From Pelagophyceae sp. CCMP2097 (Eukaryota > Sar > Pelagophyceae): 13,108 nucleotides of DNA. The notes below the pieces were generated by a model. The model saw only the letters and a list, made by a program, of their open reading frames with translations, had not been told where the DNA came from and made no database searches. The position numbers and the translations under genes are program-made. Positions within the stretch are counted from its first letter, which is position 1; each line of letters starts with the position of its first letter. Positions 1 to 7,997 of this stretch are shown piece after piece. The DNA lies in contig MU658052.1 of the NCBI GenBank assembly GCA_026770575.1, positions 1 through 13,108 on the forward strand. Reading direction: 5' to 3'.

Positions 1-178
1 CCGGCGCTTCCCCCCGGCCCGGTGTGCCCCCCCCCTCCACCCTAGCCCACTTTGCGCCCGGCGACACGCGGGTCGTTGACGTCCAACCTCCACCACACTT
101 CCCCTGCGAGCACGAATTCCACCGACGGCTGTTACGCGGGGTTCCAAGCGGGGCCCTGCCTCTGCGCACCGGCGGCGG

Positions 179-1502
179 CTACTTGGGGGCGCCCTTGCCG
201 CCGCGCTTCTGCGCCTCGGTCTTGCCGCCGCGCTTCTTCTGGCCGCCGCGGCCACCGCCGCGCGCGCCGCGCGGGCGCCGCTTGCCGTCCGCGTTTGCGG
301 CGGCGCGGTCGAGGACGACCTCGTCGGGCTTGACCTCGTTGGGCTCGAGCTTGACGTAAAAGTGCAGCGGCGCGTTTGGCGGGATTTTGGGCAGGCGACC
401 CTGCACGCCGTAGCCGAGGGGCGGCGGGATGACAATCTCACGCTCGCCGCCGACGCGCATGCCCAGGATGCCGCGGTCGAAGCCCTCGACGACGGTGCCC
501 GCGCCGAGCGTGAACACGAACGGCAAGTTCGGGTTGGTCCGGTGGTCGAAGCGCTTCCTATTTTTGGGCCGTCAAAAGAATTCACGCCTTTCCAAAAAAG
601 GCGATGCGGCACGGACTTTGTGTCGTGGAGCCGCGCGGTGTAGAGCACGGAGACCTTTGAGCCGGGCGTCGCCTCGCCGGCGTCCTTGTCGCCGATGATG
701 GTGTCGCGGATCCTAAGCGCGCCGTCGATGAAGAGATTGGAGATTGGGCGCGTCTTTTCGAAATGCGCACCAGAGTTCTTCGCCGAGGCATCGCGGCACG
801 CCGGCCTTGGGCTCGTCCTTGGCGACGTGCTCCGAGGGCGACATGGCGAAGAGCGAGTGCGGCCGTTCGCCCTTCTTCGCCTTCTTGCGGCCGTGGCCCT
901 CGTCGTCGTCGCCGCCGCCGGGCGTTTTTGGTGAAGCGAGGGGCTTCGGCCGCTTGCCCGCCGACGCCGGCTGCCCGGGTTTGGGAGACGGCGCCGGCTC
1001 GCCTTGAAACGCCGGGCCGCCGGCGGGCTTGGGCGACCTGCCGATGGGCTTGCCGGCGTTTCGGACGGCGGGCTGCTTCGGCGCCTCGGCCACCTCCGCG
1101 CCGGCCGCCGACGACGCCGCCTGGTCGCTCGCGGCGCCGGCGCTTGCCATTGAAGCGGCATTCAAAGCCTCGCCGCCCGCCTTCTTCTTGCGGCGCTGCG
1201 CCGCGCGCGACCCGCCCTTTTCCCGCCTGCGTGCATGCTCCGCTCCGGCGCGGCGGGCGCGGCGGGGGCGGCGGGCGGCGGGAGGGGACCCACGCGCGCT
1301 TGCCCGCGTCGACGGCGAGGCGCTGCTCGGCGAGCTCCTGCAGCTGCAGCGCGTGGACGTCGTGCCCCGCGCGCTCCTCCGGCGCCATGAGGCCCGTGGT
1401 CCCGAAGGCCAGCGTCTCCTTGCCGTGGACGCAGCCCTTGAGGCCGCGCGCGCCGCGCTTGCCCCACTTTGACTCCATTTCCGCATAAAAGTCGTCCTGC
1501 AT
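179..1502 (-). CDS. Nucleolar-type FKBP peptidyl-prolyl cis-trans isomerase, 4 exons
   Basis: Four exons (1502-1294, 1226-771, 712-617, 557-179) give 379 residues when joined at GT-AG sites; introns are 67, 58 and 59 nt. Residues about 223-325 form an FKBP domain, which isomerises Xaa-Pro bonds. Visible pocket residues are Y246 (YTARL), F257-D258, F267/F269, V276-V277, Y303 (LGYG), I312 (KIPPNAPL) and F320. The usual central tryptophan is F280 (GFDRG), as in some active relatives. The FKBP domain is C-terminal, after a long Lys/Pro/Ala-rich and acidic linker (about 75-215), and is followed by a Gly/Arg/Lys tail (about 335-379). This layout and length resemble the Fpr3/Fpr4/FKBP46 nucleolar group, so nuclear or nucleolar location is inferred. 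The first about 70 residues are a different, well-composed block I do not recognise. The start is the only ATG at the head of exon 1. The FKBP call is firm; the N-terminal half is less so. Confidence 0.88.
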
Positions 1503-1738
1503 GGCTTTTGATTGAGACGGCGCCTTTGACGAGCCGCTCCGAAGCCGCGAGCCGGGCTGTCTCTATCGCCTTAAGGCCTAGCCTCAAGCCTGAGGTTGCA
1601 GAATCATTTAGCGAATTAAAACTTCGCTCCGTCGTGACCGAAGCGGCACTCGTGGCGTTCCAGGCCGTGCCTCGAGGACTCCTCTCCACCGCTTGTCGGG
1701 GACTCCCCTGCGGGCCGGTTAATCGCCAACAAACGAGC

Positions 1739-2936
1739 GTTGCGAACATCGGCACGTCTCCCGACGGACCCATCGTCAAGCTCCAGAAGGCCATCACCGA
1801 GCAGCGCGAGGAGGCCGCTCTTGAGCTGCTCAACCGCAACCTCGCGCTCCTGGAGCCGCGCGACCCGCGGAGACAGTCGCAAAAGTTCGCGGACCGCTTC
1901 TCGTCCAGCTTGGTCACGACCCTCCCGACGTTCCGGTGTGCCGTCTCGAACGACGAATGGGCCGAGATTATGGCCGTGAGGTACGGCCTTCCGAGCCCGG
2001 CGTGCGCGCCCTTCGTGGGGCGCCGACTCCTGGACGTCGAGCTCGACAAGTACGGGCACGAGCTCTTGAGCCACCGCACCTTCGTCAACCGCAAGAGCGC
2101 GCGCAGCGACTATCACGGCGGGAATTTGGAGCGCAAGGCCGCCGGTCTCGCCGAGGCCAACGTGCCGTGCAGCACCGAAGTCTTCGGCCTCTTTGCGAAC
2201 GTCTGCGCCGACGGCGGCGCGGCGGCACGCGACACGTTTCGCGGGTATCGTGACCGCCGCAAGATGGTCCCCGACTTAAAGTGGACAGACTTGTCCGGAG
2301 CGGAATGCCTCGGGGACGTCAAGACCATCGCGAACAACGTCACGAACTACGGCCAAGCGCAAACCCTCAGCGAAGGCAAGCCGGTCGACATCCGCGCGGC
2401 CAAGGTCAACGTCGAGTACGACAAGCACGCGCTCGCACTCGACGCCCAGTTCAACCACTGTCCCGCGTACGAGGTGGACCCGACCACTGGCCTGCGGCCT
2501 GCCACGCAAGCACGCGAACGGCACTAAGGTGGCGTCCACGACCGTCGGGCCGGTACGGGCGCTGCTCCGCTCGTTCGGCCCCGTCAAAAGCTACGTCTTC
2601 GGTGACTTTGGTGAGGCGTCCGTCAACGTGCACGCGTTGCTCAAGGTCATCGCCGAGCGAACCGCCCTCCGCCACTGGAAGGAGATGGGCGCGCGCAACT
2701 CCAACGACGCGGCCTCCGCACTCTCCAACCGCTTCTACAGGGAGTGGGGGATCGGCTCCATGCGCGGCCGCGCCCGCGCGCTGCTCACGCAACTCGACGC
2801 CGTCGGCGAGCCGCGCCACGCGCCGTCGAGCTGCTTCTTTGCCGCACAGGCTCGGCGCCAATACGCCGCGCGCCAGCAGGCCTACGTCTTCCGACAGGGG
2901 CCTTTCGTCCAGCGGCCTAACGGCCGGCACTGCTAG
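1739..2936 (+). pseudogene. Retrotransposon-derived endonuclease-like C-terminal region, frameshifted
   Basis: One frame is open to a stop at 2525-2527, and the sequence-like continuation runs from about 2505 to 2936 in another frame. The first part has features of the C-terminal region of algal and fungal reverse-transcriptase polyproteins: a LTTLPTF/NDEW block, a RYGLP motif, an LDKYGHELLSH segment where related proteins carry Cys/His zinc ligands (only partly kept here), then VPDLKW and LGDVKTI, which fit a PD-(D/E)XK nuclease fold. The second part (GPVKSYVFGDFGEAS, then a helical segment with RHWKEMG) is the usual tail of such proteins. No reverse transcriptase lies upstream, and no ATG occurs in the first about 75 codons, so this is a 5'-truncated insertion. 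A 7-bp tandem duplication at 2489-2502 accounts for the frame change. Family assignment is from motif recall, so it is tentative; the broken, mobile-element origin is more secure than the exact class. Confidence 0.55.
2489..2502. repeat. 7-bp tandem duplication causing a frameshift
   Basis: GGCCTGC occurs twice back to back inside the endonuclease-like pseudogene. Seven bases shift the frame by one, exactly the shift needed to connect the upstream and downstream protein-like frames. Confidence 0.8.
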
Positions 2937-3075
2937 ATGACTGACACCGCCCGCCGCTTCTCTTCGCGCTCTCCCGTTTCTCTGTTCCCTGCGCTTCGCC
3001 GGCACTGCTAGATGATTGACACCGCCCGCCGCTTCTCTTCGCGCTCTTCCGTTTCTCTGCTCCCTGCGCTTCGCC
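2926..3075. repeat. Two-copy 75-bp direct tandem repeat at the 3' end of the pseudogene
   Basis: Bases 2926-3000 are repeated at 3001-3075 with three visible single-base differences, at copy-1 positions 2941, 2973 and 2985. Each copy starts with GGCACTGCTAGATGA and is otherwise rich in pyrimidines. The stop codon of the endonuclease-like frame lies in the first copy. Each copy carries TAG, TGA and TGA in the three forward frames within 11 bases (2934, 2938 and 2942 in copy 1). It is probably part of the 3' tail of the inserted element. Confidence 0.9.
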
Positions 3076-3354
3076 TGCCCTGCGCCGACTGTTTGATTCA
3101 AAGTTCAGTGATTAAAGTAAATATCGCCAACAAAGTCTGACAGTCATGTCAGTCGGTGATTAGGTTCCTAGGATTCCTACCCAGATTGATTACCCTTTCA
3201 TAAAATTGGAAGCTGGGCTGCACACGTTGACGCTCTTTTCATTGAACGCGATGGACCGGTATGACAGGAAGAGCCCAGGGATTGCCCAGGGCCAACAAAG
3301 GAGCGTGGCACATTTTCGGCGATTTAGAGTCAGCCCACTCAGGCTGCGGCCAGC
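3076..3354. other. AT-richer intergenic region upstream of the fibrillin gene
   Basis: This stretch is clearly more AT-rich than its neighbours and has no convincing coding frame. It contains small dyads (CTGAC...GTCAG near 3137-3152 and TCCTAGGA near 3168). It probably holds the promoter and 5' UTR of the gene starting at 3355. No specific box can be assigned. Confidence 0.5.
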
Positions 3355-4358
3355 ATGCACATCAGCAGTATGGTCGCGCACTTGGGGCTGCTTGTTTGCC
3401 TCTTCGTCGAAGGCGTTTCGCTCTCCGCGCGGCGAGCGCCCCGGAGGACGCTGGTGCAGCGGCGCTTGTCAAAGGCCGGGACGGAAGCCTACTCTGAAAT
3501 CGATCGTGCGTCGACGCTACTCCGCGCCGCCGCCGCGACAAAGTCCGAGTCGTCGGAAAACGTCGTCGCCGCGCTCCTCAGCATGGAAAAGGTGCGGACG
3601 AGTCCACTTGTGGTGCTTTGGGGCGCATCCCCAAAGTCGACTTATGGCGCGGACGACGTCGACCGGTCCAGGCCGCGCGCGTCCGGTCCCGCGAGGCGCC
3701 CGCGGCCAGCGCGCGTGTCCTGGAGCAGCTGGACGGGGCGTGGCGCCTTGTCTTCACGACGGGCACCGTCGACACGCAAAAGGCCACCGGGCGGGTGAAC
3801 TACTTCCCGGTGCGTCCTTTCGCCAGTGCGCGCCCTTGCGCCAGCGTCTTGGATTAGGTCAAGGCGGTGCAGACGTTTGACACCTCGGGGATGCGCATCT
3901 CCAACGGCGTCTTCGTCGGCGAATTTGCGGTACTGCGCTTCTACGGTCCGTTTGAATTCGACGCCAAAAGCAGGAAGCTCACTTTTGACTTTGACAAGCT
4001 CGCGCTCTTCAACGGCGCCGTCAACTTCGACCTCGGATCCAAAGGCGCCGCCGACATCGGCGCCGCGACGGGTGCGGACCACGATGATTCGGCGTCGGAA
4101 GGGGCCGGGGCTGTCGGAGAACGCCGGGGTCGCCGACAGATCCCGGGCGCTGGCGCACACGGGGCGCCGTACCGGTCGAGGCGCCGACCGGGCGTCGGAC
4201 CGCTCCGCGCAGGCCTGGGCTCGAAGAACAACGCGAAGCTCGTCGACAAAGGGAAAAAGCCGTTCTTCAACTGGATCGACGCCGACGCGGAAATCGCGAC
4301 GGCGCGGGGCGGCGGCGGCGGCCTCGCGCTTTGGACGCGAATCGAGCCGCCGATCTAA
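3355..4358 (+). CDS. Plastid-lipid-associated protein (PAP/fibrillin family), plastid-targeted, 4 exons
   Basis: Exons 3355-3591, 3672-3809, 3858-4071 and 4213-4358 give 244 residues; introns are 80, 48 and 141 nt. Residues about 95-240 form a PAP/fibrillin domain: LDGAWRLVFTTG (99-110), GRVNYFPVKAVQTFD across the second intron, the SNGVF and FYGPFEF strands, and the family's C-terminal signature ARGGGGGLALWTRI near residues 227-240. Fibrillins are lipocalin-like proteins that bind lipids or isoprenoids at plastoglobules and thylakoids. The N-terminus has a hydrophobic core (about residues 7-18, ending VEGVSLSA) followed by an Arg-rich stretch, which fits a bipartite signal for a complex plastid, though no clear Phe follows the likely cleavage site. 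ATG 3355 is chosen because it provides the signal sequence; an in-frame ATG five codons later is possible. The third intron is long, in frame and stop-free, so a retained form with 47 extra residues could be translated. Confidence 0.9.
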
Positions 4359-4586
4359 CGCACTTGGTTTGTCTGTGTGGGCTCCGCCGTCGAGTTGTAT
4401 TACTTGTAACCAAGTTCCCAAGCCGGCTCGAGAGAGACCCGCCCATCGGGTGGGCCTCGGAGGCGCAGTACGCCCCACAGGCTCCGGGGATCCAGGGCTG
4501 CCTGCGAGAAGGGCCCTCGTCGTTCTTCGTCGTTTGAAAAATCGAAAAAAGCTCAACCGTCGTTTGTGGCTCTGCCCGAGGGGAAG

Positions 4587-5642
4587 ATGACCCACGACGA
4601 GGACGCGGCGTACGTGCAGTCGGTGGACCACTTTCTGACGGAGCACCATGAGTATCTAGTGCGCGCGACGATGGTGCAGGTGGCGGGCCTGCGGCAGCAG
4701 ATGAAGGACTCGCACGACGGCGAGCTGCGCGCCGTCGCCGCAGAGGTCGCGCAGGAGAAGGCTGCCAACGCGGACGAGCTCTCTGGACTTCGATCGCAGC
4801 TCGCGCTGGCGCACCACTCCCTCGACCGCCTGGTCGGGAAGCAGGACGGCGCGAACTGGTGAGCAGGGGGCCGCCGCCGCGGCGCGCCGAGCAGGGGTCA
4901 CCGCGGCCCGGCGCAGGATGACGGCGGTGCGCTTCATGAACGGCAAGGGCGCGCTGTCGAAGCAGACCATCTTCTTCCGGTGGATGCGCCTGGCTTCGTC
5001 GCAAAAGGCGGAGCGGCTGCTCATTCACTGCGCCTCGAAATTCTGCGCGCGCTCAGCCAAGGCGCGCTTCCTCTCCGGCTGGGCGCGCTTCGTCCACGGC
5101 TCGCGCGGCGAGCGCGACGCCGCCGCCGCCAAGGAAAGGCTTCACGGCGTCACGCAAAGGCCCCGCGTCCGTCGTCTGCAAGCGACGAGGCGCAAGAGGC
5201 GTAAGAGGCGCGCGGCGCAGGTCGGAGATCGTGCATCGCTACGAGGCTGAGCTTACTCGCATGCGCGCCCAGATTGCAGCTCTGCAGACAGAAGTGGGCA
5301 ACGGCCACCGGCGGCGCAAGATCCTCGAGGACGAGCTCCGCCGCACTTTGCTCAAGGGCATGGTGACGATGAACATGGAGGCCCTCAGCATCTTCAGTGA
5401 GGCCCCGCTTCAGATAGACCGCACCGCCGCAGACGCTTATTGAGCACAAAAGCTGCAGGCTCGGCGGCGGCGACAGACGCGGCGGTGTCACAGGCCGTCG
5501 GGCTGCGCCTCTCGTCGTCCTTCGACCACGACCCGGTGCGTTGACCCCGCCTCGCGTCGGTCCGTCAAATGGCGCGCGCTAGGTGCCGAGGCAAGGCCCG
5601 CCCACGCAGTCGCAGTTCGCTCCGTCGTTCGACCACAGGTGA
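4587..5642 (+). CDS. POC5-like centriolar protein, centrin-binding coiled coil (3' end provisional)
   Basis: Exon 1 (4587-4858) encodes a predicted coiled coil with heptad-like Leu/Ala spacing, about residues 20-85. A GTGAGC-CAG intron of 58 nt leads to exon 2 (from 4917), with two F/W segments, FFRWMRL and FLSGWARF, whose tryptophans (113 and 146) are 33 residues apart. This matches the spacing of Sfi1-type centrin-binding repeats, which POC5 carries. The next exon (about 5221-5396) has a coiled coil ending in RTLLKGMVTMNMEALSIF, close to the conserved POC5 C-terminal motif. POC5 binds centrin inside centrioles and basal bodies. Between exons 2 and 3 no GT donor keeps the frame with the best acceptor (5220). 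A GC-AG intron 5139-5220 would, as would a 34-nt intron 5149-5182. Downstream, introns 5397-5458 and 5536-5582 give a Ser/Gln-rich tail with a stop at 5640-5642; more exons are possible. No in-frame ATG lies close upstream, so the N-terminus may be longer. Confidence 0.62.
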
Positions 5643-6047
5643 AGCTCCAGCCACCCGGGGTCCTCGTCGCGTGCGACAGGCGCAGGGGCGCTCCGACACG
5701 CGGCCGCGCCGCGCGCCGTCTTATTGTAAGCCTCCCATTGGAAGCACAAAGGTCCTCGTCGGGACAGTCCGCAAAGAGGCCGGCGCGCGGGCCGGCTCGA
5801 AGCTCGGTCACCGGCGACGCGGCGTGAAGGCCACGTGGCATCTGCGCGGGCCCGTGCAGAAGCACCGCTCGGGGGTCCTCGGCCTGCGTCTCCTCGCGGG
5901 TCCCGCGTCTTCTCGGGGCCCACGGCGTCGCGCGTCAAGAGCGCGACGTCGCTGCGGACTCAGAATCGCTCCGAGGTGGTTCCGTGCGCTCCTTGGAGCG
6001 ATTGCGAAAACTCGAATTAAAAGACGCGGCGCCGGAACAGTCGGGGC
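5643..6047. other. Region between POC5-like and OLA1 3' ends; possible extra tail exons
   Basis: No recognisable domain is present on either strand. On the plus strand, a strong donor (CAG/GTGAAG at 5639) and acceptors near 5683-5690 and 5859 could add further Ser/Arg-rich exons to the POC5-like gene. A frame to a TAA at 6018-6020 has the high-GC third positions typical of local exons, and another frame (about 5861 to 6065) is also protein-like. I cannot decide between these from sequence alone. The OLA1 stop is at 6048-6050 on the other strand, so the two genes converge closely or overlap at their 3' ends. Confidence 0.4.
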
Positions 6048-7549
6048 TTACTTGGACACGTTGAACTTGAACTCGATGATGTCGCCGTCCTTGACGAGGT
6101 ACTGCTTGCCCTCCATGCGGTACTTGCCCAGTGCCTTGAGGTTGGCCATGGTGGCCTTGTCGCCGTGGTGCTCCTTGAAGTCGTCGAACGCGGCGATTTC
6201 GGCCTTGATGAAGCCGCGCTCAAAGTCCGAGTGGATGGCGCCCGCGGCCTGCGGCGCCAGCGAGCCGTTGTAAATGTTCCACGCCCGCACCTCCTTGTCG
6301 CCTAACGCCGCGGGGGTGAGAAGCGTTCGAATTCGCATCTCAAAAGGCGCTGCGCGGCACCGGCGGTGAAGAAGTAGATGAGGTTGAGCTCCTTGAAGCC
6401 GACCTTGACGATGCGCGGCAGCACGGACTTGGCGCCGTCGTTGTCCTTGATGAGCTGCTCCACGGCGGCCTTGTCCGCGCGCAGCCGGAAGAGCTCCTCC
6501 TCGTACTCGACGCTGAACCTACAATCCGCAGGGGCCGTCGTCACTGAAATCCCGAGGCCTCTCCTGCCAAAAAAGCGTCGCACGGGATGGCCTGGCCGCC
6601 GCCGTTGGCAGCGATCCACGCCGCAATCTTCGGGAGCCACTTGGACTTTTTCGTGACAAACGACTTCTTGGAGAGGTTGACGAGGTAGACGACGGGCTTG
6701 GTCGTGATCAACGCGGGCACGACGTGTTTGATGTCCATGATCTCGCCGTCCGTGAACTCGGCCATCAGCGCCGGCTTGCACGCCTCGAGCAGCGCCTTGA
6801 TCTTGTCGCGCGCGGACATGTACGCCTCGGTTAGCTTCTTCGGCTTGACGCCCTTCTTCACCTCTTCAAAGGCCTGCACCTGCTTGGTAAAGTACTCGAG
6901 GTCCTTCTTCGACAGCTCGATCTGAATCGTCTCCAAGTCGCGCAGCGGGTCCACTGAGTCGTCGACGTGGATCACCTCCTCGCTCTCGAACGCGCGCACG
7001 ACGTGGTACAGGCCGTCTACGGCCTGGATGTGCGACAAAAACGCGTTGCCCAGGCCCGCGCCCTCGGCCGCGCCGCGGATCAGGCCGGCAATGTCCGTCA
7101 CCTGCAGCTGCGCAGGCACGCGCGACGGCGGCTTGAACCTAAAGGGGCCCGCGCTCTTCGCGACGACGAGTTCGAAAGGACGTGTTTCCGGGGTGGCGCA
7201 CAAGTCGCAGAGCCACTTGAAGCGCTGGTCGGGCACGGGGCACCGCGCCTCGTTGGGTTCGATCGTGCCTAGCATTTACATCAACGCATTCCTCAGCGCC
7301 TTCGACAATGTGCGGCCTCGCCGTTTGGCCTCCGTTTGGCCTCGCGCACTGCCGCCCGCGAAACGTCTCCCGCGACTCACAAAAGGGAAAGTTCTCTGCG
7401 GCGGCGGACTGCTCGGTGAGGAGGTTGAAGAGCGAGGATTTGCCGACGTTGGGGAGTCCCACGACGCCCATCTTGAGGTTGGACTTGACGCGGCCCCAGC
7501 GCGAAGCCTTGAGGTTGACATCCTCGGTCACGACCTTCTTCGGCGGCAT
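6048..7549 (-). CDS. OLA1: Obg-like ATPase 1 (OLA1/YchF), 5 exons
   Basis: Exons 7549-7381, 7268-7202, 7138-6584, 6518-6361 and 6301-6048 give 400 residues, close to the usual length of about 395; introns are 112, 63, 65 and 59 nt, all ending in TAG. OLA1 is a cytosolic P-loop NTPase of the TRAFAC/Obg class that prefers ATP and is linked to ribosomes and translational control. Motifs seen are the P-loop GLPNVGKS (31-38), FPFCTIEPN (switch I region, 54-62), DIAG (94-97), a central helical region (about 130-210), NLSK (233-236) in place of the GTPase NKxD motif, and a C-terminal TGS domain (about 310-400) with [25 protein letters not shown] and [22 protein letters not shown] split across visible blocks. 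The motif is usually NLSE; lysine here is a small departure. The ATG at 7549 gives the family-typical short N-terminus (MPPKK), although the frame stays open upstream. Confidence 0.95.
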
Positions 7550-7765
7550 GCTGGCGGCGGCGCGGCTCGGCAAGACCCTTCGGAGAGCGGCGCCTGCTTG
7601 CTTGCTGGCGAGCGGGGGGGGGCGAGGGACGAGGAGCTTGGCTTCCGCGAAGGCGACGGCTTTCGGCGAAAATCCTTCCGGTGCCAGTGCTTCTGTGTGT
7701 GTGTGTTTATTTGTCCGAGTCGAGGCCCATCGGCGGATATGCACGCCGGCGGCGACGCGTACGCA
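7550..7765. promoter_or_regulatory. Divergent intergenic region between OLA1 and the HSP90-DUF2009 gene
   Basis: About 216 bp separate the OLA1 start (7549) from the first likely ATG of the plus-strand gene (7766, or 7739). The region must hold both promoters. It contains a run of eight G residues (7614-7621) and a TG dinucleotide run at 7694-7706. No recognisable TATA or initiator element was identified. Confidence 0.55.
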
Positions 7766-7954
7766 ATGTCGGTGAGGCGCCGCCGCGCCTCCTTCGAGCC
7801 GCCGGCATGCGTAGAGGCAAATTGTCGAGAGATAAGGCTGCCTCGTTGCAGCGGCTGGCCGAGCGCCTTGGCACCGCAGGCGACGGCGCGGGCGCTGACG
7901 GCGATGATGGTGGCGCGATCCGAGGCCGTCGCGGCTACCGCCGCCACGGCCGCG

Positions 7955-7997
<43 letters not shown>

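Noticed and set aside
1..178. Coding frames at the window start
   Set aside because: Short Pro/Arg-rich frames with no motif; most likely the 3' flank of the FKBP gene.
1162..2094. Minus-strand frame across the FKBP start and the endonuclease-like region
   Set aside because: No domain, low-complexity end, and it overlaps better supported frames on both sides.
3642..4649. Minus-strand frame of about 335 codons over the fibrillin gene
   Set aside because: Arg-rich shadow; the plus strand has a continuous PAP/fibrillin domain after splicing.
5579..5938. Minus-strand frame ending in a Cys/Gly/Trp-rich stretch
   Set aside because: It looks superficially protein-like, but no family is recognised and the plus strand offers better spliced continuations of the POC5-like gene.
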